A stretch of DNA of 38,987 bases. Origin: a bacterium (lineage in GTDB: Bacteria > Chloroflexota > Dormibacteria > Aeolococcales > Aeolococcaceae). Below are positions 1 to 7,200 of this stretch, piece by piece (position 1 is the first letter of the stretch; each line of letters starts with the position of its first letter). The notes beneath the pieces are model-generated. The model had not been told where the DNA came from, did no database searches, and was given only the letters and a program-made list of their open reading frames with translations. The position numbers and the translations under genes are program-made. The stretch is from contig JAJZNI010000049.1 of NCBI GenBank assembly GCA_021847925.1, positions 1-38,987 of the forward strand. Reading direction: 5' to 3'.

Positions 1-233
1 CCGCCGGCAGGCCCCGCCTCCGGGGTGCGCGGGCCGCGCTCCATGCGGTGCGGCACGCGCTGGGCCGGTCGCGACGGGGCAGCCCATCCACCTGAGCGGG
101 ATCGGACGGCGGCGCCGTCGAGGCCGAGGTCGAGCCCCAGCACCAGCGCGGCCGCCAGCGCCTGCGCCGGACCGAGGCGGAGGAGGCCGGTGAGCTGCCA
201 GGGAGGGGCGGATGGCTTGACAGGCGCCCGCAA
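1..233 (-). CDS. possible partial CDS running off the left edge, unrecognised
   Basis: An uninterrupted minus-strand frame runs from a TTG at 233 off the window edge (77 codons, no stop). Its first half has almost only G or C in third positions and reads Leu/Ala-rich (it includes LVLGLDLGLDGAAV). A -10-like TATGTT lies at 246-241, 7 nt before the TTG, the same geometry as many genes here. A PHRMER stretch recalls Mur ligases, but the rest of that family is absent, so no function is assigned. A competing reading is the tail of a plus-strand gene ending with TGA at 102-104. The existence of either gene is uncertain. Confidence 0.3.
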   Translation of the reverse strand, partial: MRAPVKPSAPPWQLTGLLRLGPAQALAAALVLGLDLGLDGAAVRSRSGGWAAPSRPAQRVPHRMERGPRTPEAGPAG

Positions 234-245
234 GGACCTCAACAT
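217..245 (+). promoter_or_regulatory. sigma-A type promoter TTGACA-17-CAACAT
   Basis: A perfect -35 TTGACA (217-222) is followed after 17 nt by CAACAT (240-245), which has the A2/T6 pattern of -10 elements in this window. Predicted transcription starts near 252, with no gene downstream on this strand before the terminator at 310-343. It overlaps a possible minus-strand -10 (TATGTT, 246-241). Confidence 0.45.
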
Positions 246-251
246 ATGGGG

Positions 252-343
252 CCAGAGACCGGACAGACCACCACATCTGGACACGACAAGCGCCTTCTCC
301 TTCGCCGGGGGCCCGATCTGAGAGCGGATCGGGCCTCTTCTTT
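252..343 (+). ncRNA. candidate small RNA with intrinsic terminator
   Basis: The stretch lies between a consensus-like promoter and a plus-strand terminator, contains no credible ORF, and faces the end of the minus-strand gene at 381. The 5' end could pair CCAGA with TCTGG (about 252-280), followed by a pyrimidine-rich single-stranded part and the terminator hairpin. It is not a tRNA (no T-arm consensus) and matches no RNA family I know. Length would be about 90 nt. Inferred from sequence signals only. Confidence 0.35.
310..343 (+). terminator. rho-independent terminator
   Basis: A perfect 9-bp stem (GGCCCGATC 310-318, GATCGGGCC 327-335) with an 8-nt loop is followed by TCTTCTTT. The T-rich side exists only on the plus strand, so it ends plus-strand transcripts rather than the minus-strand gene at 381. 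Confidence 0.6.
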
Positions 344-380
344 CTGGTGGCCCGGGCGCGCTCTGTGGATGGCGCGCCGC

Positions 381-1559
381 TCAGGAGGGCGACCAGGCCG
401 GGGCGGAGCCGTCGAGGTTGAGGTTGGTCGTCACCTGCTTGGGCTCGGCGGGGGTGGCCGAGGCCGCTCCCTTCACGTACCAGAGCTGGAAGTAGCCGTT
501 CCCCGCCGCCGGGGCCTCGTAGATGAGGTCCTGGCCGTTGCCGGACCAGGCGGGTGAGGCGGCCATGGTCCCGGTGACGAGGCGGTGGAGCGGGCCGATG
601 GTCCCGGTCTGCTCGTCGAAGCTCGCCACCACCAGGTCGCTCTCGATGGGGCTCGCCGCTCCGTTGACCGTGGGGGTGCAGATCATGGCGATCTCGGTCT
701 GGGCGGGGTTGAGGGCGGGCTGGGCGCAGTCGTCCGCCGGCTGGGTCAGCGGGGTGCCGGAGGAGCCCGCCACGTCATAGAGGGGTTTGGGATCCATGCG
801 GATCTGGCTCACCTCATCGCCCGCGCCCATGCCCGGGATCGGCGTGCTCAGGTAGCTCGAGGTCTCGTAGTCGACGTAGAGCAGCCCGCCGTCCAGGAGG
901 GGCACGGGGCTCACGTCCCCCCCCGTGTAGTAGTTGGCCCAGCTCACCTGGGAGATCCCATTCTGCGCCCCATTGAAGGCCGCCCTGACGGCGGCGCGGT
1001 CGATCTCGGTGCTCCCGAGCGCCGTCTTCCAGATCGAGAAGTCCACCTGGTAGCAGCACTGGGGCAGGTCCCGCTTGTCGCCCTTCGGGTAGTCGTACGA
1101 GAAATACAGGGTGTTGCCGGGACCGACCGCCGGGTAGTAGATCCAGTCGTCCTGGCCGTGGTCGGTCGCCGTGACCCTGGTGGACGAGTCGTGGCTGAGC
1201 TGCTTCTCGATGGTGCCGTTCAGGCTCAGCTCGTAGAGGTCCGAGTAGTAGTTGGTGGTGACCTTCACCGCCAGCAGGCCGCCCCCGTTGGGCAGCAGGA
1301 CGGGTTGCGTCCACCCCCCGCCCTGCGCCCTCAGCTGGGTGACCCTGGTCCCGTGCAGGGCGAAGAGCCCACCGTTGTCGGCGAAGTAGACGGTGCCCGG
1401 CAGGACGAGCTGGGGAGCGACGTGCACCTGGGTGGGGCTCTGCGCCGGCGCGTCGGTGAGCCGGGTGCGGCTCGCCAGGTAGCGGTTCACGCCGACCCCG
1501 AAGCCCGCCATCAGGACCAGGAGGAGGGCGATGGTGACCACCCGGCGGCGGCGGCTCAT
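381..1559 (-). CDS. membrane-anchored TolB-like beta-propeller protein
   Basis: 392 aa. An Arg-rich N-terminus and a hydrophobic segment at about residues 8-24 form an uncleaved anchor or signal peptide; the rest is extracytoplasmic. Repeated blades contain motifs such as GTVYFADNGGLFAL, GNTLYFSYDY, SPAWSGNGQDLIYEA and SAPAWSPS, typical of TolB/PD40 propellers. A Cys pair (QCCYQV) near residue 168 and Cys residues at about 279 and 294 could form disulfides outside the cell. The ATG overlaps the stop of the upstream LCP gene by 4 nt (ATGA), so translation is coupled and the two proteins probably act together at the cell surface. The family is clear but the ligand is unknown. Confidence 0.8.
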   Translation of the reverse strand: MSRRRRVVTIALLLVLMAGFGVGVNRYLASRTRLTDAPAQSPTQVHVAPQLVLPGTVYFADNGGLFALHGTRVTQLRAQGGGWTQPVLLPNGGGLLAVKVTTNYYSDLYELSLNGTIEKQLSHDSSTRVTATDHGQDDWIYYPAVGPGNTLYFSYDYPKGDKRDLPQCCYQVDFSIWKTALGSTEIDRAAVRAAFNGAQNGISQVSWANYYTGGDVSPVPLLDGGLLYVDYETSSYLSTPIPGMGAGDEVSQIRMDPKPLYDVAGSSGTPLTQPADDCAQPALNPAQTEIAMICTPTVNGAASPIESDLVVASFDEQTGTIGPLHRLVTGTMAASPAWSGNGQDLIYEAPAAGNGYFQLWYVKGAASATPAEPKQVTTNLNLDGSAPAWSPS

Positions 1560-2671
1560 GCGGCGGGGAAGTACTGGTGCATGGTCTGCAGGATCGAGGG
1601 CATGTCCGGCTGGAGGACGCTCTGGCCGCCCACGGTCGCGTTGCTGAACTGCGACGTGCTCAGGAAGACGTGGGTGATGTTGCCGGCGCCCACGTCCTTG
1701 ACGATGCCGAGCAGGGTCGGGATCTGGGTCAGAGGCACATCGGTCAGCACCTGTCCCTGGAGCGCGGACGCGATCTGGTTGACGTCGCCCACGCTCAGGC
1801 CCACGAGTCGCTGACGCAGCGCCACCAGGACCTGCTGCTGGCGCACCGTGCGGCCCAGGTCCTCGCTGAGATCGTCGTGGCGGGAGCGCACGTACTCCAT
1901 GGCCTGGTAGCCGTTCATGTGCTGGGCCCCGGGGAGCACGGCGACGCGGTCGGCCGCGAACGGGTTGGTGCTGTTGCCGACGTCGTACGGGTAGTTGTCG
2001 TCCAACACCGGGTGGCTCGCCACGATGTTGATGCCGCCCACGTCGTTGATGAGGTTGATGAGCCCCTGGAGCCCGATCCAGACGTAGTGGTCGACGTGGA
2101 CCTGGAAGTCCTGCTCGATGGTGGCGATCTCAGCGTTGGCCCCGTTCGTGCCGTCCCCTCCGACCGAACCGAAGGCCTGGTCGACCTTGCCGTCGTGCGC
2201 GAAGGCGCCGCGGCCGTTGTAGAGGGGCACCCAGAGGTCGCGGGGGAGCGAGAGCATGGTGACGGCGCCGGCGGCCGGGTCCACCCGCATCAGGATCAGC
2301 GACTGCGCGCAGCAGAAGACCGGGACGCCGTTGCTCGTGAACTTGCTGTCGTTGTCGGAGCCCATCAGCAGCACCGTGAAGGCGCCGCCGGGTACCGGCG
2401 CCGCACTGGGTGAGCTGCTCGCCCCGGCCGCCGGGCTCGGCGTGCGCGGCGGCACCGTGATGGTGTGCCCGGTGGCGGCCACCGCGGCCGTGATCGACGG
2501 CCAGAAGAAGCTCAGCGTCCCGCCCGCGCCGGCGAGGAGGAACCCGACCACGACCAGGGCCACCCAGCGGAACGGGGGCACGGGCACCGAGTAGCGCGAG
2601 CGGCGGCGGCGGCGGTGGACGTGGCGCGACGGCCCTCCCCGGTCGGGGCGGGGACCGCCCTGGTCGCTCAC
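1556..2671 (-). CDS. LytR-CpsA-Psr (LCP) family protein
   Basis: 371 aa. A cytoplasmic Arg/His-rich tail, a transmembrane segment at about residues 34-56, a Pro/Ser/Ala linker, then the LCP domain (about 97-300). LCP enzymes transfer undecaprenyl-linked glycopolymers to peptidoglycan outside the membrane. Family motifs visible are LLMGSD, SLPRDLWV, the DHYVWI/GLINLINDVGGI region and YVRSRHDDLSEDLGRTVRQQ with the phosphate-binding arginines. The usual RSDT motif after the first strand is replaced by FCCAQS, so a normally conserved Asp is missing and a Cys pair takes its place. Start GTG at 2671 is preceded by a purine-rich GAGGGGGG. The gene is coupled to the propeller gene downstream. A promoter with palindromes lies about 180 nt upstream. 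Confidence 0.9.
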   Translation of the reverse strand: MSDQGGPRPDRGGPSRHVHRRRRRSRYSVPVPPFRWVALVVVGFLLAGAGGTLSFFWPSITAAVAATGHTITVPPRTPSPAAGASSSPSAAPVPGGAFTVLLMGSDNDSKFTSNGVPVFCCAQSLILMRVDPAAGAVTMLSLPRDLWVPLYNGRGAFAHDGKVDQAFGSVGGDGTNGANAEIATIEQDFQVHVDHYVWIGLQGLINLINDVGGINIVASHPVLDDNYPYDVGNSTNPFAADRVAVLPGAQHMNGYQAMEYVRSRHDDLSEDLGRTVRQQQVLVALRQRLVGLSVGDVNQIASALQGQVLTDVPLTQIPTLLGIVKDVGAGNITHVFLSTSQFSNATVGGQSVLQPDMPSILQTMHQYFPAA

Positions 2672-2813
2672 CCGGGCCCCCCCTCGGAGGCCGGGATGAC
2701 CGCCCGAGGGTCTCGCCCTGCTGCGTTCACACCGGCAGCCTCCACCTCTGTCGCCCCCGGCGGGGCCACCGCCACCGCCGCCGGGGGGCGGCGCCGCGGC
2801 CTCGCGGGCTGGG

Positions 2814-2829
2814 CCGGCACGCGTGCCGG
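2814..2829. promoter_or_regulatory. 16-bp perfect palindrome downstream of the LCP promoter
   Basis: CCGGCACGCGTGCCGG is self-complementary over all 16 bases. It lies about 12-28 nt after the transcription start predicted from TATGAT at 2853-2848, an operator-like position. The repressor is not known. Confidence 0.4.
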
Positions 2830-2847
2830 ATCCCTTCGTCGGGCTGG

Positions 2848-2886
2848 ATCATAGCGGCTCGGGGGTGCGGGTGGCGGTTCGCGAAC
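2848..2886 (-). promoter_or_regulatory. promoter of the LCP operon with upstream palindrome
   Basis: A near-consensus -10 TATGAT lies on the minus strand at 2853-2848. No good -35 is visible, but a 10-bp palindrome GTTCGCGAAC (2877-2886) sits just upstream of the -35 position. The resulting 5' leader of the LCP mRNA would be about 170 nt, unusual in a window where many genes look leaderless. Confidence 0.45.
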
Positions 2887-2972
2887 TCGGGGCGGACCCC
2901 GCCGGAGCGCCGGGGCCGGGGGCCCGCGCGGGACCGGCCCGCGCGAGCGCGCATACCGGCCGTCGCCCGGGG

Positions 2973-2978
2973 CATCCT
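2973..2978 (+). promoter_or_regulatory. -10-like element of the FolC-like gene
   Basis: CATCCT ends 7 nt before the GTG at 2986 and no SD is present, consistent with a leaderless transcript. Confidence 0.35.
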
Positions 2979-2985
2979 TGGCCCC

Positions 2986-4281
2986 GTGCGACGCGAGCGG
3001 ATCGAGGAGGACCAGGCCTTCTTCGCGGAGCGCCTCGCCCGGCGGCCCGCGGGAGCGCGCCGCAGCCTCGCCAGGGCGCGGGCCCTGGCGCCCCACGTGG
3101 GGGTCGACCTCGACGCCTGGCGGGCCCGGCCGCAGAGCGTCGTGACCGTCGTCGGCTCCAAGGGGAAGGGCACCGCGGCCGCCTTCGCCTCGGCGACCCT
3201 CTGCGCCGCGGGCCTCCGGGTGGGGACGCTCAGCAGCCCGGGGCTGCGCAGCAACCGCGAGCGGATCCGCGTCGACGGACGCGCCATCTCGCGCGCGGAC
3301 TACGTGAGGCTGGTGCGCGAGGTGTCCACCGCCCTCGACCTGGTCGCCGGCCGGCTGCCCGACGGGGGCTACCTCTCCCCCAGCGGTCTCTTCACCCTCG
3401 CCGCCCTGCGCCACTTCGCGGAGCGGGGGTGCGACGCCATCGTGGCCGAGGCCGGGATGGGGGGGGCCTCCGACGAGGTCTCCCTGCTCTCCCCCGCCGT
3501 GGTCGCGCTCACCGCCGTCCTCGAGGAGCACATCGGAGTGCTGGGCGCCAGCGTGGCCGAGATCGCGACCGAGAAGGCGGGGGTGGTCACCGACGCGACC
3601 CGCGCCCTGGTGACCGGCCCGCAGCCCCACCCGGCGGCGGACGCGGCCATCGACGCGGCCGTCCGCGGCCATCGCTGCGAGCGTCATCGGGTGGACGGGG
3701 GTGACCCGTGGCCACCCGGCGGCCTCCGGGCCGGGCCGGGGCGGCCCGCCACCCCCTCTCCGCCCCCGGGGCTCGGCGGCCTCAGCGCACGCGTGGGGGT
3801 CCTCGCCGCCCTCCACCTCCTGGGCGTGCGGGGCGTCGCCGCTCCCGGCGCTGACGTGCTCGCGGCGGTGCTCTCCGGCGTGCGGCTGCCCGGCCGTCTC
3901 AGCCATCACCGCCGGGGCGAGCAGCGCTGGATCGTGGACTGCGCCACCAACCCCACCGCCCTCACCGTGGCCCTGGAGCACGCGGACGCCAGCATCGGCC
4001 CGCCCACGGCCGTGCTGACCTTCATCCCCCACCACCGCGACGGCGGGCCACTCCTCGCCGCGCTGCGCGGCCGCCCGGTGGTTCGCGTGCCGGGCGGCCG
4101 GTCGAGCGGCCGCCCGGGCGAGGGAGCGGTGATGCGCCTGGACCGGGTCGACCTGGACGCCCTGGGGCCGCGGGTCCTCGCCGCCGGCCCCGTCTACTTC
4201 GCGGGGGAGGTGCTGGCACTGCTCGGTGTCGACTGCGAGACGAGCTTCGAGGTTCCGCCGGTCCCCCGGCCCCGCTCCTGA
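2986..4281 (+). CDS. divergent folylpolyglutamate/dihydrofolate synthase-like (Mur ligase fold) protein
   Basis: 431 aa. The Mur-ligase P-loop is intact (VVGSKGKGT, about residues 55-63), followed by FolC landmarks SSPGLRSNRERIRVDG, EAGMGGASDEV, an EEHIGVLG segment where FolC normally has DH, IATEKAGVV, and LPGRL. FolC enzymes ligate glutamate to folates using ATP. The C-terminal DGAHNP signature reads DCATNP, and a Pro/Gly-rich linker (about 240-265) sits where the central domain normally continues. It is therefore a diverged member, possibly with a different substrate. The GTG start is supported by a -10-like CATCCT 7 nt upstream. It converges with the phosphatase gene 29 nt downstream. Confidence 0.75.
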   Translation: MRRERIEEDQAFFAERLARRPAGARRSLARARALAPHVGVDLDAWRARPQSVVTVVGSKGKGTAAAFASATLCAAGLRVGTLSSPGLRSNRERIRVDGRAISRADYVRLVREVSTALDLVAGRLPDGGYLSPSGLFTLAALRHFAERGCDAIVAEAGMGGASDEVSLLSPAVVALTAVLEEHIGVLGASVAEIATEKAGVVTDATRALVTGPQPHPAADAAIDAAVRGHRCERHRVDGGDPWPPGGLRAGPGRPATPSPPPGLGGLSARVGVLAALHLLGVRGVAAPGADVLAAVLSGVRLPGRLSHHRRGEQRWIVDCATNPTALTVALEHADASIGPPTAVLTFIPHHRDGGPLLAALRGRPVVRVPGGRSSGRPGEGAVMRLDRVDLDALGPRVLAAGPVYFAGEVLALLGVDCETSFEVPPVPRPRS

Positions 4282-4310
4282 GGAGGCGGGGGCGGCGACC
4301 GGCCCGGGCG

Positions 4311-4967
4311 TCAGCCGGGTGGTGGCAGCAGGTGCGAGGTGTCGTTCCAGCGCGAGATGGTCGGCGTCTCGCGCTCCCAGCCCAGGAGGGAGACGGCCCC
4401 CGCGGCGAGCTCGAGGTGCGCGGCGGCTCCGACCGGAAGGTCGCACCAGCAGGCGGCGAGGATGCGCAGGAGGTGGCCGTGGGCGAAGAGGGCGACGTCG
4501 CCCTGGACCTTCCGCACCTCGGCGATCACGGCCCGCGCTCGGCGCGCGACGTCGTCGACGGTCTCGCCCCCCACGACCCCGTCTCGCCAGATGCTCCAGC
4601 CGGGTCTCTCCACACGGATCTCCTCCGCGGTCAGCCCCTCGTAGGCGCCGTAGTCCCATTCCTGCAGGAGCGGATCGGTCACCGCCCCCTGGGCCAGGCC
4701 GGCGAGCTCGCAGGTGCGGCGGGCGCGCCCCAGCGGGCTCACGCGCACCGCGGCGAACCTCCAGCCGCGGAGATTCAGACCGGCGTGACGGGCCTGTGCC
4801 TCCCCTCGAGGGGTGAGCGGGATGTCGGCGCGACCGGTGTGCTGGCCCGTCCTGCTCCACTCGGTCTCGCCGTGGCGGACCAGCACCGCGCGCTGCCCCA
4901 CGCCGGCGCCCGCGTGAGCGGTCCCCCCCGAGGTGGAGATGGGGTCGGGTCCGGTGGATGGCTGCAC
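4311..4967 (-). CDS. histidine phosphatase superfamily (phosphoglycerate mutase-like) protein
   Basis: 218 aa. The catalytic signature LVRHGETEW (RHG at about residues 30-33), the acid/base region EWDYGAYEGLT, GGETVDDV, and the second catalytic His in LFAHGHLLRILA are all present. The short domain resembles acid phosphatases and alpha-ribazole phosphatases of the cofactor-dependent PGM clan rather than glycolytic PGM. The substrate cannot be told from sequence. The N-terminal 25 residues are not conserved in the family, but the GTG at 4967 is favoured because TACGGT ends 6 nt before it. An internal GTG just before QRAVLVRHGE is the alternative start. Confidence 0.88.
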   Translation of the reverse strand: MQPSTGPDPISTSGGTAHAGAGVGQRAVLVRHGETEWSRTGQHTGRADIPLTPRGEAQARHAGLNLRGWRFAAVRVSPLGRARRTCELAGLAQGAVTDPLLQEWDYGAYEGLTAEEIRVERPGWSIWRDGVVGGETVDDVARRARAVIAEVRKVQGDVALFAHGHLLRILAACWCDLPVGAAAHLELAAGAVSLLGWERETPTISRWNDTSHLLPPPG

Positions 4968-4979
4968 GCGCGTACCGTA
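4968..4979 (-). promoter_or_regulatory. -10 element TACGGT of the phosphatase gene
   Basis: TACGGT on the minus strand ends 6 nt before the GTG at 4967, with no SD; a leaderless start is predicted. Confidence 0.4.
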
Positions 4980-5301
4980 CCGGGCCGCCGAGGCGCCGCG
5001 CTCACCCCACCCCCGGAGGCCTCGCCTCGGCCCCTCCGGGGCGGCAGGCGCGGTGGACGTTCCCGTCCACCTGGGATGCCCCCCTCCAGGGGCGTCCGGC
5101 GGCGGTCACCGCGCCCGAGGCGCGAACCGCACGCCCAGATGGTACGTTCGGAGCTCCCCGTTGAATTGCTCCGTCTTCACATCGTGAACGACCGTCACTC
5201 GGGCCACACCGGTTGTCGCCGGTGCTGCAGCGGCGTGTCCCGCCGTCACGGCCGCGATACCGGGACCCGCCTCCAGCGGGCCCGCCGGGGACTCTCGGGC
5301 C
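4980..5301. other. intergenic stretch with two tandem hairpins and a possible peptide remnant
   Basis: Two hairpins lie next to each other: 5052-5071 (GGTGGACG, loop TTCC, CGTCCACC, perfect) and 5074-5097 (GGATGCCCC/GGGGCGTCC with one G-T pair). Neither has a T-tract. Between 5106 and about 5205 the minus strand has an open frame ending in GELRTYHLGVRFAPRAR. Its codon usage is less GC-biased than the neighbours and it has no clear start signal, so it may be a decayed or foreign fragment. Otherwise nothing is recognisable. Confidence 0.35.
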
Positions 5302-5946
5302 TCACTCCGCGGCGGCGGACGCGGCCTCGCCGGGTTCGGCTCCCTCCTCGGCGGCCGGCCCCGCCTCCGCGGCGGCGACCCGCAGCGGCGCCACCTTGAC
5401 CACCACCTCGTCCAGGTCGAGGTGGCCCGCCAGGGACACGCCATGGGGCAGGCGCACGTCGCGGATGCGGAGGGCCTGGTCGACCTCCGACAGCCCGCTG
5501 ACGTCGACGGTCAGATGCGGCGGCAGGTCGCCCGGGAGCGCGTCCACCCGCAGGGTCGCGATCACCTGCTGGAGCAGGCCCACCTTGAGGGTGGTCACGG
5601 CGGGAGCCTCGCCGGAGACCAGGACCGGCACCTCCACCGTGAGCTTCTCGCGGAGGTTGACCGCCAGGAAGTCGGCATGGAGCGGGCGCGCGGTGCGCGG
5701 ATCGATCTGGAGGTCGCGGATGAGCACCTTGCGGGTGGGACCACCGTCGACGGTGAGGTCGATCAGATGGGTCCGGCCGGCGCGCTGCCACACGCGGGTG
5801 AGGGCGGCGGCGTCGGCGCTGAGCGACTGGGCATCCAGGTCGCGGCTGTAGAGGACGGCCGGCACGCTGCCGCCCCGGCGCAGGGCGCGCACGTGGTGTC
5901 CCCGCTCTGAACGGGTGGTGGCGGAGAGGGAGAGACCGGTGGCCAC
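5302..5946 (-). CDS. rplY: 50S ribosomal protein L25/general stress protein Ctc
   Basis: 214 aa, the usual length of the CTC form. The N-terminal L25 domain (about 1-95) contains SERGHHVRALRRGGSVPAVLY and LQIDPRTARPLHADFLAVN. The C-terminal TL5/Ctc beta domain (about 100-190) contains LTVEVPVLVSGEAP, TLRVDALPGDLPPHLTVDVSGL and an acidic Ala/Glu tail. It binds 5S rRNA in the large subunit. The GTG start follows TACAGT by 9 nt, and that -10 begins immediately after the stop codon of the B12-binding gene, so L25 probably has its own leaderless transcript besides read-through. Confidence 0.95.
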   Translation of the reverse strand: MATGLSLSATTRSERGHHVRALRRGGSVPAVLYSRDLDAQSLSADAAALTRVWQRAGRTHLIDLTVDGGPTRKVLIRDLQIDPRTARPLHADFLAVNLREKLTVEVPVLVSGEAPAVTTLKVGLLQQVIATLRVDALPGDLPPHLTVDVSGLSEVDQALRIRDVRLPHGVSLAGHLDLDEVVVKVAPLRVAAAEAGPAAEEGAEPGEAASAAAE

Positions 5947-5955
5947 GAGGCCAGC

Positions 5956-5961
5956 ACTGTA
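5956..5961 (-). promoter_or_regulatory. -10 element TACAGT of rplY
   Basis: TACAGT (5961-5956, minus strand) abuts the stop codon of the upstream gene and ends 9 nt before the rplY GTG. Confidence 0.4.
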
Positions 5962-6408
5962 TCAGGAGGAGGCCGGGGCGGGACCTCTGCCGGCAGGGGC
6001 TTCGAAGCGCTGCCGGACCCAGCCGACCGCCTCCTCCAGCGACGTGCCCGGGGTGAAGACCCGGGCCACCCCCGCCCGCTCCAGCGCCTGGACGTCGGCC
6101 TCCGGGACGATGCCGCCCCCGAAGACCACGATCTGGTCCGCCCCGCGCTCACGCAGGAGCCGGAGCACCTCGGGAAAGAGGGTCATGTGAGCGCCGCTCA
6201 GGATGCTGATGCCGATGCCGTCGACGTCCTCCTGGATGGCCGCGTCGACGACCATCTCGGGGGTCTGGTGCAGGCCCGTGTAGATCACCTCGACCCCGGC
6301 GTCGCGCAGCGCCCGCGAGATGACCTTGACCCCACGGTCGTGGCCATCCAGGCCCACCTTGGCGGTGAGGATCCGGATCCGGCGCGCCGGGCCCTGGGTC
6401 TCCGACAT
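5962..6408 (-). CDS. stand-alone cobalamin-binding subunit of an acyl-CoA mutase
   Basis: 148 aa, a single B12-binding Rossmann domain as in the small subunit of methylmalonyl-CoA mutase-like enzymes. The DxHxxG signature is DGHDRG (residues 21-26), with His23 as the lower cobalt ligand. SILSGAH and FGGGIVP are the other nucleotide-tail contacts. Such subunits pair with a catalytic TIM-barrel subunit encoded elsewhere; none is in this window. TATCCT ends 9 nt before the ATG and overlaps the stop codon of the upstream gene, so it too appears leaderless. The neighbouring L25 and ADP-ribosylglycohydrolase-like genes do not suggest a substrate. Confidence 0.93.
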   Translation of the reverse strand: MSETQGPARRIRILTAKVGLDGHDRGVKVISRALRDAGVEVIYTGLHQTPEMVVDAAIQEDVDGIGISILSGAHMTLFPEVLRLLRERGADQIVVFGGGIVPEADVQALERAGVARVFTPGTSLEEAVGWVRQRFEAPAGRGPAPASS

Positions 6409-6415
6409 CCTGGGA

Positions 6416-7171
6416 TCAGGATACAGAGGCGATCCCGGCCTCCTGCGCGCGAGCCGCGATCGCCGCCGCCAGCGCGACCGCCCGCTGGCCGTGGGGGAGC
6501 GAGCTGCGCAGCGTCTCGTCGATCCCGTTCCGGCCGAGGTGCACCCCCGCCAGGGCTCCGGCCAGGCTCACGGCGGCGCGGCGCCCCGGTTGCGCGGCCG
6601 CGCGCACCGCGGCGTCCACGGTCCCGGCCCGGTGCAGCACCGCAAGCGAGATCTGCAGCGCGGACGCGGGGTCGTCGCCGCCCTCGGGGAGGTCGCCCGT
6701 GGGCGGCCGCAGGCGGTCGAGCAGGGCCATGGGGGCGTCCTCGAGGAGCGACTGGTGCACCCGGAGGGCGGCGGTGGCCACGTCGAAGCGCGTGAGATCG
6801 GCGGCCAGGAGGGCCGCTGCCATGGCGGCGATGGCGGTCGCCTCGTCGGCGCCGGCGAGCCCGGCTATCCGGTAGGCGTCGCGCCGGACCCGTGGCCGGT
6901 CCAGCGGGGAGAGCAGGCCGAGGGGCACCGCCCGCAGCAGCAGCCCCGCGGGACCGGCCTGGGAGGAGCCGGCGAGGCCCCGCCGGCGCAGATCCTCGAC
7001 GTCGAGACCGCCGCTCGCGGCGATGGAGTCCGCGACCTCGAGCAGATCCCCTGCCGCGGCCGGGGCCTGGACGGCACGCTCGCCCGCGATGGCGCCGAGG
7101 AAGGCGGCCTCGATGCGAGCGGACAGCGACATCGGGTCCGGGGCCGGATCGCGGCCGGGCACCTCGGTCAT
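6416..7171 (-). CDS. degenerate ADP-ribosylglycohydrolase-fold protein
   Basis: 251 aa. All-helical sequence aligning with ADP-ribosylglycohydrolases: [13 protein letters not shown] at the start, [10 protein letters not shown] in the middle, and [13 protein letters not shown]...[15 protein letters not shown] at the end. Active members bind two Mg ions through a GD motif after the first helix, a DDT motif, and GGDTDT near the C-terminus. Here these read GE, are not found, and read QPGRRA respectively, so catalysis is unlikely. The ATG at 7171 is chosen over an upstream in-frame start because GGAGGAGG lies 7 nt before it and TAGAGT is placed to make a leader of roughly 30-40 nt. It ends 7 nt before the B12-binding gene. 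Confidence 0.7.
   Translation of the reverse strand: MTEVPGRDPAPDPMSLSARIEAAFLGAIAGERAVQAPAAAGDLLEVADSIAASGGLDVEDLRRRGLAGSSQAGPAGLLLRAVPLGLLSPLDRPRVRRDAYRIAGLAGADEATAIAAMAAALLAADLTRFDVATAALRVHQSLLEDAPMALLDRLRPPTGDLPEGGDDPASALQISLAVLHRAGTVDAAVRAAAQPGRRAAVSLAGALAGVHLGRNGIDETLRSSLPHGQRAVALAAAIAARAQEAGIASVS
6418..6423 (-). promoter_or_regulatory. -10 element TATCCT of the B12-binding subunit gene
   Basis: TATCCT (6423-6418) overlaps the upstream TGA by one base and ends 9 nt before the ATG at 6408. Confidence 0.45.
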
Positions 7172-7200
7172 GGGGATCCTCCTCCGCCGGCTGGCGCGCA

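Noticed and set aside
1-233. MurD or RuvC/RuvX-like homology of the left-edge frame (PHRMER, GLDLG)
   Set aside because: Only isolated short matches; surrounding family motifs are absent, so no name was given.
2668-4860. 730-codon minus-strand frame across the FolC-like gene
   Set aside because: Low-complexity Arg/Gly/Pro translation opposite a plus-strand gene with a good P-loop and family motifs.
5106-5205. Dodecin-like C-terminus on the minus strand
   Set aside because: The resemblance is limited to one strand (YHLGVRF); the dodecin core and a start codon are missing.
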